A DNA stretch of 64,000 bases from Haloferula helveola (GTDB lineage: Bacteria > Verrucomicrobiota > Verrucomicrobiia > Verrucomicrobiales > Akkermansiaceae), in the NCBI RefSeq assembly GCF_037076345.1, contig NZ_AP024702.1, positions 620,001-684,000 on the forward strand. Direction: 5' to 3'. Shown one piece after another: positions 51,076-61,584 of this stretch. Position 1 is the stretch's first letter. Each line of letters begins with the position of its first letter. The notes under the pieces were generated by a model. The model was not told where the DNA came from, made no database searches, and saw nothing but the letters and a program-made list of their open reading frames with translations. The translations under genes were made by a program, and so were the position numbers.

Positions 51076-52431
51076 ATGCGGCGTTTCATCATCCCCATCC
51101 TGCTCGCCGGCGCCGGCTTCGCGCTGGCCGGCAAGCTGGTCCCCGCCGAGCAGACCGCGGTCAACGAACACCTCGCGAGCTTTCCCGACGCCGACGTCTG
51201 GACCCACCAGCTGAGACCGGCGGTGCTGACCGGCATTTGCATGATCCCGGCCGTCGCCGCGCTATTCTACTGCCTCGGCGGCACCATCGCCCGCTACGTC
51301 ACCCGCCAGTTCCTCGCGCTGCTCGCCGTGACCTTCGGCGGATTGGCGGTGATCTGGCTGCTGGTCGACTTCCAGGACAACCTTGAGGAAATGAAGGCGA
51401 GCCAGGACGTCGCCAATACGGCACTCCGGCTCTACGCGGCCCGCCTCCCCGAGCTCACCGTCACCCTGCTGCCCTATGCCCTGCTGCTTTCGTTGCTGTT
51501 CTGCCTCGGCCGGCTGTCGTCCTCGCGGGAAATCGTGGCCATGATCCAGAGCGGCCGCGGCCTCGCCCGACTGACCTTCCCCTTCATGCTGGCCGGACTG
51601 CTGTCCGCCTTCCTCTGCGCCGGGCTGAACTACCACTGGGCGCCGCGCGCCAATGCCGCCGAGAAGAAGATCCTCGATACAGCCCGCGGGCTCGATGAAA
51701 CCGCCGCCGAGGTCGTGATGTTCCGCAATCCGCGGAAACCCCGGCTGTGGATGGTCGGCAGCTTTCCGCCCGACTACCAGAAGGGTGCTCCGCTCAAAAG
51801 GGTCCGGGTGGTCCGGGAGACGCCCGACTCGAAACTCAAGAGCGTGCTCATCGCGCGCACCGCATCGTGGAGCCCCAGCACCGGTGCTTGGTCATTTGAG
51901 GATGCCACCGTCCGCGATGTCCCGGAGGGCGACCCGCAACCGCCTCCCCTCTATCGCACCGACCTGCCCAACCCCTACGTGGTGAAAACCTGGCGCGAGA
52001 CCCCGGCGGAGATCATCCAACCCGGCCTGCCGGCCAACCAACTGGGCATTCCCGACCTCGCGGGCTGGCTGGCGTCGAACGAAGGCCGCAAGCCCTCCAC
52101 CAAGGCGCCCTACCTCACCCAGTGGCATCACCGGTTCGCCCAGCCCTTCAACTGCCTGATCGTCGTCCTGCTCGCGACCCCGCTCGGAGTCGTCTTCTCC
52201 CGACGCGGCACATCCGGTGGCGTGGCCATCGCGGTGTTCCTCGCGGCCGGTCTGCTTTTCCTCACGACCTTCTGCCTCAGCCTCGGTGACGCCGGCCACC
52301 TTCAACCCGTGATCGCCGCCTGGCTGCCGAACCTTGTCTTCGGGATTCTCGCGCTCTACCTCTTCCGCCGCCGACTCGCCGGGCGACCGATCTACCAGAC
52401 GATCCGCCGCCTGATCCCGAACGAGGCCTGA
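51076..52431 (+). CDS. LptF/LptG family permease
   Basis: Inner-membrane part of the LPS transport system or a relative, 451 aa. It has about six membrane helices: roughly 5-22 and 50-70 with ARYVTRQFLALLAVTFGGLA, 110-130, then a periplasmic beta-jellyroll part (about 190-330), and three more at about 355-450. The conserved beginning RYVTRQFL, EIVAMIQSGRGLARLTFP and PFNCLIVVLLATPLGVVFSRRG are family marks. Only one permease is coded here; whether it pairs with a second LptF/G elsewhere is open. It begins with an extra N-terminal hydrophobic segment (MRRFIIPILLAGAGFALAG) compared with typical LptF. Divergent from dinG. Confidence 0.88.
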   Translation: MRRFIIPILLAGAGFALAGKLVPAEQTAVNEHLASFPDADVWTHQLRPAVLTGICMIPAVAALFYCLGGTIARYVTRQFLALLAVTFGGLAVIWLLVDFQDNLEEMKASQDVANTALRLYAARLPELTVTLLPYALLLSLLFCLGRLSSSREIVAMIQSGRGLARLTFPFMLAGLLSAFLCAGLNYHWAPRANAAEKKILDTARGLDETAAEVVMFRNPRKPRLWMVGSFPPDYQKGAPLKRVRVVRETPDSKLKSVLIARTASWSPSTGAWSFEDATVRDVPEGDPQPPPLYRTDLPNPYVVKTWRETPAEIIQPGLPANQLGIPDLAGWLASNEGRKPSTKAPYLTQWHHRFAQPFNCLIVVLLATPLGVVFSRRGTSGGVAIAVFLAAGLLFLTTFCLSLGDAGHLQPVIAAWLPNLVFGILALYLFRRRLAGRPIYQTIRRLIPNEA

Positions 52432-52465
52432 CCTTTCCGCGACTCTCCATTCGTCATTCCCACCA

Positions 52466-53281
<816 letters not shown>

Positions 53282-53338
53282 ACGCCAAGGACCGCGCGAG
53301 CCCACTCGCGCCCCGTCGGTCCGGAACAGCCTTTCCGC

Positions 53339-53368
53339 TTGCCCCCATTCCGCAGGTTCCCGTAGTAC
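53339..53368 (+). promoter_or_regulatory. predicted promoter giving a leaderless transcript
   Basis: TTGCCC (53339-53344), 18-nt spacer, TAGTAC (53363-53368). The predicted +1 is 1 nt before the ATG at 53376. Confidence 0.4.
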
Positions 53369-53375
53369 CCCGGGA

Positions 53376-54374
53376 ATGTATCGGAAGGATCATCATTGCC
53401 ACGCACCCGACGGCAACGGCTGCGCCCGCAGAAACCACTCCTTGCACAGAAGGCGCGCGCTGGCGGTGGCCCTTCTCGGCTTCTTGGCAAGCCCCGGCCA
53501 CGCCCAGTACATCCCCGACTCCGTCTCCACCAGCACCAGCTATCGGAACCTGAACGCCGCTGTTGGAGAAAGCGGCGGCAGATCGACCGGCGCCACCGTC
53601 ACCCTCGACGCAAGCGTGGGCGGCGCGATCACGGGCGGCATCTCGTCCTTCACGCCGTCCTTCGTCGACGATCGTGGCGGCTTCACCGGCCAGCTCTTCG
53701 ACATGAAGTCGATCAATCTCTATCCCTCGCCAAGCGAGGTCGATGAAGATCAGTACTTCGGATACGATGGAGAGATCAACCTGGACGACCTCTCGCTCCT
53801 TGAACCGAGCCGCGACGAGTTCACGTGGTCGGTGGTCAGCGGCCCCCTCTCCCAGGTCGGGGACATCTTCCTCCTGCACGCGGTTTTCGAAGATACGCCA
53901 GCCACCGTGCAGGCCGAATACCTGTTCCTTACCGAGCAGGCCACCTTCACGATCAGGAATTCGGACCCGGACAACTATGAGTCTTACGGAGGCGACGGAC
54001 TCGATGACGCCTGGCAGGTTCAGTATTTCGGAGCGCCGCCCAATGCTGATGCGGCTCCGACCGTCGATGCCGATCACGACGGCGACACGAACGAGTTCGA
54101 GTGGCTGACCGACTTCGACCCCACCGACGGGTCGTCCCGCTTCCGGTTCGCGATCACCGGAGCCGATCCCGCCAATGACACGGTCACCTTCAACCTCAAC
54201 AAGGTCGTCCCCAACCGCACCTACCGCATCCTCGCCGATTGGGACCTCTCCGGCCCCTTCAGCGAGGAGGTCACGTCGATCGTGGTCGGCAGCGAGGAAT
54301 CGGACCGGTCCGCCCAGGACACCAACGCGACCACCGCGAGAAAATTCTACAAAATCCAAGTCACCGCACCATGA
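53376..54374 (+). CDS. secreted protein with calcium-type motif, coupled to fibre-like gene
   Basis: A 332-aa exported protein. A long basic N-terminal part (about 30 residues with RRNHSLHRRR) precedes the hydrophobic core of the signal peptide, ALAVALLGFLASPGHAQ. The body is beta-rich (GGRSTGATVTLDASVGGAIT). Near residue 225 the loop DADHDGDTNEFEWLTDFDP resembles a thrombospondin-type-3 repeat, and the last 80 residues form a beta domain ending ARKFYKIQVTAP. Start choice is uncertain because a shorter signal peptide would be normal. Its TGA overlaps the ATG of the following gene (54371-54374). No enzyme motif is seen. Confidence 0.72.
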   Translation: MYRKDHHCHAPDGNGCARRNHSLHRRRALAVALLGFLASPGHAQYIPDSVSTSTSYRNLNAAVGESGGRSTGATVTLDASVGGAITGGISSFTPSFVDDRGGFTGQLFDMKSINLYPSPSEVDEDQYFGYDGEINLDDLSLLEPSRDEFTWSVVSGPLSQVGDIFLLHAVFEDTPATVQAEYLFLTEQATFTIRNSDPDNYESYGGDGLDDAWQVQYFGAPPNADAAPTVDADHDGDTNEFEWLTDFDPTDGSSRFRFAITGADPANDTVTFNLNKVVPNRTYRILADWDLSGPFSEEVTSIVVGSEESDRSAQDTNATTARKFYKIQVTAP

Positions 54375-56311
54375 ACCCCCTCCGAACTGCCTGCTTCTTC
54401 CTGCTCTCCGCTTCCGCCTGCTTCGCGGCCGATCCACCACCCATCCTGAGCCATCAGGGCCGGATCTCGGTGGGTTCCACAAACTGGAGTGCGCTGGGTT
54501 ACTTCAAGTTCGCCTTGGTGGATGCCGCCGGCACCGCGACCTACTGGAGCAACGACGGGACCGGCACTGGCGGCGGCGAACCCACCGCTGCGGTCGAGGT
54601 CGTTGTGGCAAACGGCCACTACGGCGTCGGGCTTGGTGATGCATCGATCGCCAACATGACGGCGATCCCGGCATCGGTCTTCTCCGACAACGACGACGTG
54701 CGACTGCGGGTCTGGTTCGGGCAGATGGCCACCGGTCCGTTCGAACTGCTGACTCCGGACCGGCGCATCACCAGCACCGGCTATGCCTTGAACGCCACCA
54801 CCGCCCAGTCGGTGCCCGATGCCAGCATCACCCTGGGCAAACTCGACCTCGGCGGAGCATCCGGGCAGGTGCTCACCACCGATGGCTCCGCAGCCTCTTG
54901 GGCCGATCTCCTCGACAATGACGCCGGCAACGAGGTGAACACATCCCTCGTCCTCAACGGAACGACTCTGGAACTGACCGATGCAGGCGGCACGCTGTCG
55001 CAGGATCTGGCCTCCCTGCTGGGCAACGACTGGGGCTCGCTCACGGGGGTCCCGGCAGGCTTTGCGGACGGAGTGGACGACGTGGAAGACGGCGACACCG
55101 ACGACACCAACGAATTGCAAAGCTGGAGCACCCTCCCCGGCATCCCCGGCGGATTTGCCGACAATATCGATGACGTCGACGATGCCGATGCCAGCACCAC
55201 GAACGAGATCCAGGACCTCTCACTCGCGGGCGACACGCTGTCGATCAGTGGCGGTGGAACCTCCGCCGACCTGAGCCAGTATTTCCTCGGCGACGGGTCG
55301 GAGAGCTACAGCGGGACCCTGACTGCGATCGGAGGCGGCGTCCGGGTGGACAACAACGTGGCTTTTTCAGCCAAGGACTCCGCCGGCACCTACCGGGAAA
55401 TGCTGAAGAAGTCGGTCAACGACGAGACCCAGCTCGCGACCGCCACCGGGGAGAACATCATCTTCAAGGACGGCTCCAACGTGAACATGACGATCACCGG
55501 AAACAACGGCTACGTCGGCGTCGGGGAAGCCACCCCGTTGGCCCGGCTTCACATCCGGGGGTCGGATACAGGCTATTCGGCGAGCGACACCGCGGACGTC
55601 TACATCGAGGATCAGGACGCGGGATTGAGCCTGCTCAGCACGCAAGCGTCCTCGCTCGGATCCTATCTGAATTTCGTGGAGGTGGACAGCGGCACCGGCA
55701 AACAGACCGACCGCTGGACCCTTGAGCGAGAAACCACCGGCGGCACGGGCGACAGTTCGATCCGCCTCGAGTACTTCGATGGCGCTGTCACTGAGGCGGT
55801 GTCCTTCGCCACCAACGGTGATGCAACCTTCGGCGGAGATCTGAAACTGGGATCAGCAAAGGCGGGAAAACTTCAGATCCCTTCCTCGGCATTCAGTCCA
55901 ACTCTGGCATCTTTCGCTTTCTACAACGGCGACTGGATATCGCCCTTTGGAAACGACACCATAGCATTTGTCGCCCCGGTATTTCTTCCCAACGGATGCA
56001 CGGTCACCGCCGTGCGCTTTCACCTCTTCGACGACGCCCCCGATGACTTCACCAATTTTGACGGTGCGCTTAGAAAGCGGGTTGCGGATGAGGTAACGAC
56101 GACTCTGCTGGCGGAGTTGACGGGGGCAACCACCTCCAGTGCGGCACCCTCCATCACGACCCGATCGGACATAACGATCACCGATCCGGTCATCACGAGT
56201 GAAGCAGCCTACTCCATATCCGTCGAAATGACCTTCAACACGACAAGCTCCTTCGGCCTGCGCTTTTACGGTGCCACCATCGAATACCAATACGACACCG
56301 TGACTCCCTGA
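54371..56311 (+). CDS. exported tail-fibre-like protein
   Basis: A 646-aa exported protein with signal peptide MNPLRTACFFLLSASACFA. The N-terminal domain (about 20-150) starts PPPILSHQGRISVGSTNWSA and ends LLTPDRRITSTGYALNATTA, a form often seen at the front of fibre-like proteins. Next come repeated Asp/Asn-rich segments (DDVEDGDTDDTNELQSWSTL; IDDVDDADASTTNEIQDLSL) typical of trimeric fibres. A peptide YVGVGEATPLARLHI like those before intramolecular chaperone parts follows, and finally a separate beta domain (about 510-646). It may form surface fibres. It is translationally coupled to the previous gene. No phage genes are near, so a prophage is unlikely. Confidence 0.7.
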   Translation: MNPLRTACFFLLSASACFAADPPPILSHQGRISVGSTNWSALGYFKFALVDAAGTATYWSNDGTGTGGGEPTAAVEVVVANGHYGVGLGDASIANMTAIPASVFSDNDDVRLRVWFGQMATGPFELLTPDRRITSTGYALNATTAQSVPDASITLGKLDLGGASGQVLTTDGSAASWADLLDNDAGNEVNTSLVLNGTTLELTDAGGTLSQDLASLLGNDWGSLTGVPAGFADGVDDVEDGDTDDTNELQSWSTLPGIPGGFADNIDDVDDADASTTNEIQDLSLAGDTLSISGGGTSADLSQYFLGDGSESYSGTLTAIGGGVRVDNNVAFSAKDSAGTYREMLKKSVNDETQLATATGENIIFKDGSNVNMTITGNNGYVGVGEATPLARLHIRGSDTGYSASDTADVYIEDQDAGLSLLSTQASSLGSYLNFVEVDSGTGKQTDRWTLERETTGGTGDSSIRLEYFDGAVTEAVSFATNGDATFGGDLKLGSAKAGKLQIPSSAFSPTLASFAFYNGDWISPFGNDTIAFVAPVFLPNGCTVTAVRFHLFDDAPDDFTNFDGALRKRVADEVTTTLLAELTGATTSSAAPSITTRSDITITDPVITSEAAYSISVEMTFNTTSSFGLRFYGATIEYQYDTVTP

Positions 56312-56333
56312 TCTCCAGCGTTAGCCCCCCTGT

Positions 56334-56804
56334 TTACTTCGGCACCTTCACGCCGGCCATCGAACAGACCTTGCGGAAATGCTTGGCGGTGACCGGGGTA
56401 ATCGAAAGACGGGTCCCCCGCTGGGTGACCATCATTCCTTCCAGCGCCTTTTCGGCCTTTAGTTCCTCGAGGCTGACCATTTCCGGGAACTCGAGGACGA
56501 ATTCGAAGTCGCGGAGCATCCAGCGCGGATCATCCGGGTTCGACTTCGGGTCGTGATACTTCGACTTCTCGTCAAACTGGCTGGGATCCGGGTACGCATC
56601 GCTCGCGACCCGCGCCAGTCCCACCGCCCCGGGTGGCTTGGCGTTCGAGTGGTAGAAGATCGCGAGGTCGCCGATCTCCATCTCGTCGCGCATGAAGTTG
56701 CGAGCCTGGTAATTGCGGATCCCGTCCCACGGCTCGCGCTTCGCCTTCTTCAGGTCCGCAATCCCGAAGACGTCGGGCTCCGATTTGATCAGCCAGTATT
56801 TCAC
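56334..56804 (-). CDS. EVE domain protein
   Basis: A 156-aa single-domain protein of the EVE/PUA-like group, which bind modified bases in nucleic acids. MKYWLIKSEPDVFGIADLKK is the standard beginning (YWLxKSEP). EPWDGIRNYQARNFMRDEM, IGDLAIFYHSNAKPPGAVGLARV and FVLEFPEMVSLEELKAEKAL are the other conserved parts. Length is typical. Its 3' end is 22 bp from the convergent fibre-like gene. Confidence 0.96.
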   Translation of the reverse strand: MKYWLIKSEPDVFGIADLKKAKREPWDGIRNYQARNFMRDEMEIGDLAIFYHSNAKPPGAVGLARVASDAYPDPSQFDEKSKYHDPKSNPDDPRWMLRDFEFVLEFPEMVSLEELKAEKALEGMMVTQRGTRLSITPVTAKHFRKVCSMAGVKVPK

Positions 56805-56899
56805 GCGCGGACCCTATGGACCGCAACGCCCGACGCGCAAGTCGTGCCTGCCAGGAGTTGGTGACTGGATTTGGCGGGAAACCGGGTCCACATTTCTCC

Positions 56900-57529
56900 A
56901 TGGACTACTCGGTCGAGCGCGAACGGATGCTCCGCGACCAGTTGATGGCCCGGGGCATCGACGACCCGCGGGTGCTCGATGCGATGGCGGCCGTGCCGCG
57001 CGAATGCTTCGTCCCCGAAGAGTCCCACGGGCTGGCTTACGACGACCACCCGATCCCGATCGGCTACGGCCAGACGATCTCGCAGCCCTACATCGTCGCG
57101 CTGATGACCCAACTGCTCCGGCTGCCCGATCGCGCCACCGTGCTCGAGATCGGCTCCGGCGGCGGCTACCAGACCGCCATCCTCGCTCACATCGCCGACC
57201 GCGTCTGCGCGATCGAACGCGATCCGAGACTGGCAGAACGCGCCCGCGAAACGCTCGACGGGCTCGGCTTCGGCCACTTCGAAATCCACGTCGGCGACGG
57301 CTTCGACGGCTGGCCGGACGAGTCGGCTCAATTCGACGGAATCCTGATCGCCTGCGCGCCCGATCACTTGCCCGAAAAGCCCGCGGCAGCCCTCAAACCG
57401 GGTGCCCGCATGATCGTCCCCATCGGACCGGAAGGCGGGATGCAGGAGCTCAACATCGTCACGCGGCAATCCGACGGCAGGCTGAAGACCGAAGTGCACA
57501 GCCACGTCCGCTTCGTCCCGATGGTCTGA
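56900..57529 (+). CDS. pcm: protein-L-isoaspartate O-methyltransferase
   Basis: Repairs isoaspartyl residues in aged proteins using S-adenosylmethionine, 209 aa. Motifs: RERMLRDQLMARGIDDPRVL at the N-terminus, VPRECFVPEESHGLAYDDHP, the family signature IGYGQTISQPYIVALMTQLL, the SAM-binding VLEIGSGGGYQTAILAH and LKPGARMIVPIGPEGGMQEL. The ATG at 56900 gives the usual start; the frame runs 28 codons further upstream toward the divergent EVE gene but without similarity. It ends convergent to the radical SAM gene, with a heptad repeat between. Confidence 0.95.
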   Translation: MDYSVERERMLRDQLMARGIDDPRVLDAMAAVPRECFVPEESHGLAYDDHPIPIGYGQTISQPYIVALMTQLLRLPDRATVLEIGSGGGYQTAILAHIADRVCAIERDPRLAERARETLDGLGFGHFEIHVGDGFDGWPDESAQFDGILIACAPDHLPEKPAAALKPGARMIVPIGPEGGMQELNIVTRQSDGRLKTEVHSHVRFVPMV

Positions 57530-57539
57530 TCCTGCCGAA

Positions 57540-58640
<1,101 letters not shown>

Positions 58641-58888
58641 GCGAACATCATCGGGCCGTTTCCCCGACGCTCAAGCGCAATCCGGCCTCGTCACCTTTCC
58701 ATTTCGGATTCGGAACCGCGAATGATCGCGAATGGACGCCAATACTTGCTTGGAGAGAGCCGGGCACCTCGTCCATGGCTTCGAGGTCCCGACCTCGAAG
58801 CGATCGATGCGTTCCATGACCATTCGCGTGAATTCGCGTCCATTCGCGGTTCTCAATCCGCAAGATCAGAAGCCTTGGAAGACCCGCC
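58641..58888. repeat. intergenic repeat region with nested inverted repeats
   Basis: A 248-bp gap. A perfect 11-bp hairpin GCTTCGAGGTC / GACCTCGAAGC lies at 58778-58801. It is flanked by an imperfect inverted pair with the core AACCGCGAATG: left arm about 58714-58739, right arm about 58821-58851. No coding capacity is convincing here. Confidence 0.8.
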
Positions 58889-60205
58889 TTACTGCGGAAA
58901 CTTCGCTACGAAGGACCGCGAACTCGCCTTGGCGAACTTCAGATTGCCGTTGGTGACGTCGTAGTAGGCGATCCATGGACGCCCGAGGCGGCCCAGCGCC
59001 AGCGAGGCGTATTGGCCGACGTCGCCGTCGCTGTCGACCGTCGACACCTTCCAACCGCCGTCCGAATTCCGTTCGGCGTATTTGAGATCCCCGTTGGTGC
59101 TGTCGTAGTAGGCGATCGCCGGGCGGTCATCGGTGGTGAAGGCCAGGGAACACCACTTGCCGACATTCGCCGAGGCGTCGACCGTCTCGCTCGACCAGCC
59201 ACTGCCCGGCTTCGACGCATACTTCAGCGACCCCGAAGCCTGATCGTAGTAGGCGATTCCCGGCTTGTTGGACGAATTGAACTTCGCCGACGTGTACTGC
59301 CCCGACTGCGCGGTCGAGTCCGGCGTGGTGAAGGACCACCCGCTCGCGCTCTGCTCGATGAACTGCACGTTGTATCCCCCGCCGGGCAATCCGTGGGAGA
59401 TGCCCCACCGGCCATCGCTCTTGAAGTCCAACGACGGGTGGTAGCCGCTCAGATCGGCCATCAGGCTGAAGGTATTCCAATTCGCCGAAGTGAACTCGCC
59501 GGGAGTCTCGGTCACGGCCTGGTCGAGGTAGCTGACGTAGAGCTTCAGCGCATCCTGATCACGGTGCGCGATGTAGGGGCGTCCGTTCGGCGCGAAGGCC
59601 AGCGAGTTGTAGGTGCCCCACACCTGCGAGGCATCCGGCGACTTCACCCGGTAAGCGAGGAAGCTCGAGCTTCCTTCATACCGGCACGCGAAGTTCAGCG
59701 CGCCGTCCGACTCGTCCTGATAGGCGATACCCGCGTGGCCGTCGTCGGAAAATGCCAACGAGCAATGTACGCCCGCATAGCCATAGGAGTCGATCGTCTC
59801 CTTGTCCCACGTCGATCCATCCTGCTCGATGAAGAGGAGGTCGCGGTCGGTCGCATTGTAGTAAGCAATCGCCGGGTCGTGGTCGCCGCTGATCGCCAGC
59901 GAGGCATACTTGCCGACATCGTCGGTGCTGGAGTCGATCGTCGTCACGCTCCAGTTGTATCGGGTGGTGGCACCCAGCACCTCGCCGAGACCGGCGAGCG
60001 CGTCCTCCATCGACGACGCTTCGTCGCTCGCGTCGCTCTCGAGCGCACCGACCCGCTCATCGAGTTCACAGAGTTTGTCCCAGATTTCCTGCAGCGACTT
60101 CATCGTCGGTGCGGGCGTCGGGCTGTCGGGCGTCAGCGCCCCTTGACCAAAAACGGCAACCGGAAACCCGGTCGCCACCGAACAGAGGATCATGCGGAGA
60201 TTCAT
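58889..60205 (-). CDS. exported protein with seven propeller-like repeats
   Basis: A 438-aa exported protein. Start MNLRMILCSVATGFPVAVFG gives a signal peptide; the frame extends 15 codons upstream. A short coiled coil (about 35-70, LQEIWDKLCELDERVGALES) is followed by seven repeats of roughly 45-50 residues, each with the form SLAF-xxxx-PAIAYYD-xxxG-LKYA. The clearest are SLAISGDHDPAIAYYNATD, SLAFTTDDRPAIAYYDSTNG and SLALGRLGRPWIAYYDVTNG. Seven such units suggest a seven-bladed beta-propeller. The coiled coil may trimerise it. No active site is seen, so a binding role at the surface is the best guess. Confidence 0.78.
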   Translation of the reverse strand: MNLRMILCSVATGFPVAVFGQGALTPDSPTPAPTMKSLQEIWDKLCELDERVGALESDASDEASSMEDALAGLGEVLGATTRYNWSVTTIDSSTDDVGKYASLAISGDHDPAIAYYNATDRDLLFIEQDGSTWDKETIDSYGYAGVHCSLAFSDDGHAGIAYQDESDGALNFACRYEGSSSFLAYRVKSPDASQVWGTYNSLAFAPNGRPYIAHRDQDALKLYVSYLDQAVTETPGEFTSANWNTFSLMADLSGYHPSLDFKSDGRWGISHGLPGGGYNVQFIEQSASGWSFTTPDSTAQSGQYTSAKFNSSNKPGIAYYDQASGSLKYASKPGSGWSSETVDASANVGKWCSLAFTTDDRPAIAYYDSTNGDLKYAERNSDGGWKVSTVDSDGDVGQYASLALGRLGRPWIAYYDVTNGNLKFAKASSRSFVAKFPQ

Positions 60206-60306
60206 CGCCGCCCCCAACCGCAGCCCGTCCGGCGTCTTGCCAAAAAACATCGCAATTTGCCGCCATGCCCCGAATTCCTTGGCCTACCGGCGCCCGCGGC
60301 GATTGA

Positions 60307-61584
60307 ATGCCGCCGTTGAAAAGCCCGCCCGGAACCGTTCCCGCCACCTCGCTGGTCGTTGCCTCGATGATCGGAACCGGCGTGTTCACCTCGCTCGGCT
60401 TCCAGTTGCTCGACCTGAACTCCGGCCCGCAGATCCTCTACCTCTGGCTGCTAGGCGGACTCATCGCGCTGTGCGGCGCCCTATGCTATGCGGCGGTGGC
60501 CGAAGCCCTGCCGAAGTCGGGGGGCGAGCATCACTTCCTCGGCCGGATGTACCACCCGTCGCTCGGCTTCATGGCCGGCATGCTGTCGGCGATCAGCGGC
60601 TTCGCGGCCCCCACCGCGATCACCGCGATGGCCTTCGGCGCCTACCTCAACAAGTCCCTGCCCGGTGTCCCTGCCCAGGCCGCGGCGATCGGCGTGATCC
60701 TGATCGGCAGCGCCGCGCACATGGTCGACTCGAAGACCAGCGCCGTCGTCCAGACCGCCGCCACCGCGATCAAATTGCTGCTCATCCTCGCCTTCCTCGC
60801 CGCCGCCTTCCTGCTCCCGGGCGAAGGCGACATCCGCTGGCCGATCGATCCGGGTGCCGACTTCGCCGCAACCGTTTCCCCGGCCTTCGCGGTCGCGCTG
60901 ATGTGGGTCCTCTACTCCTACAGCGGATGGAATGCCGCGGTCTATGGGCTGGAAACCTGGGACCAGCCGGCGAAGACCGTCCGCCGCGCGTTGATCATCG
61001 GCACCGGCCTGGTCACCGTGCTCTACATCGGCCTCAATGCCGCCTTCCTCAAAGCCGCCCCGACCGGCGAGCTGCGCGGCGTGATCCCGGTCGGCGAAGT
61101 CGCCGCGGTCTCGCTGTTCGGAAAGTCCGCCGCGAGTTGGATCTCGATGCTCTTCTCGCTCGGCCTGTTCGCCTCGGTCAGCGCCCTGCTGTGGGCCGGA
61201 CCCCACGTGCTGTCGGCGATGGGCCGCACGACCCCGGGCCTCGCCTTCTTCAATCCGAAGGACGGCTCACCCCGTCTCGCGCTGGCCTGCCAGACGGGAC
61301 TCGCGCTGGCTCTCGTCACCCTCAACCGCTTTGACGATCTCGTCACCTTCACCACCATCGGCCTGACGCTCTGCACGATGCTGACCGTGTTCGGGGTGTT
61401 CCGGCTCGAGCGACCTCACGAACGATGGCGCCGTCCGTGGTTTCCGGCAGGCGTTTTCCTCGCCATGACCGCCTTCATCCTCTTCTATTCCATCATCAAC
61501 AAACCTTGGCCTTCGGGGATCGGACTCGCGTGCGTGGCCGTCCTCAGCCTGATCGGCCACTTCATCCATCGACGGACGCCATGA
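60307..61584 (+). CDS. APC family amino acid permease
   Basis: A 425-aa inner-membrane transporter with about 12 membrane helices. The first helix carries the substrate-binding break VVASMIGTGVFTSLGFQLLD (G-T-G motif as in LeuT-fold APC proteins). WLLGGLIALCGALCYAAVAEALPKSGGEHHFLGR is shown by its E-A-L-P-K-S-G-G core, and SYSGWNAAVYGLETWDQPAKT is the helix 6 region with conserved P. The substrate is not evident. Its TGA overlaps the ATG of the next gene (61581-61584). Confidence 0.93.
   Translation: MPPLKSPPGTVPATSLVVASMIGTGVFTSLGFQLLDLNSGPQILYLWLLGGLIALCGALCYAAVAEALPKSGGEHHFLGRMYHPSLGFMAGMLSAISGFAAPTAITAMAFGAYLNKSLPGVPAQAAAIGVILIGSAAHMVDSKTSAVVQTAATAIKLLLILAFLAAAFLLPGEGDIRWPIDPGADFAATVSPAFAVALMWVLYSYSGWNAAVYGLETWDQPAKTVRRALIIGTGLVTVLYIGLNAAFLKAAPTGELRGVIPVGEVAAVSLFGKSAASWISMLFSLGLFASVSALLWAGPHVLSAMGRTTPGLAFFNPKDGSPRLALACQTGLALALVTLNRFDDLVTFTTIGLTLCTMLTVFGVFRLERPHERWRRPWFPAGVFLAMTAFILFYSIINKPWPSGIGLACVAVLSLIGHFIHRRTP

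Noticed and set aside
54371-56311. Fibre-like protein taken as sign of a prophage
   Set aside because: No portal, terminase, capsid, integrase or lysis gene is near, and it has a Sec signal peptide.
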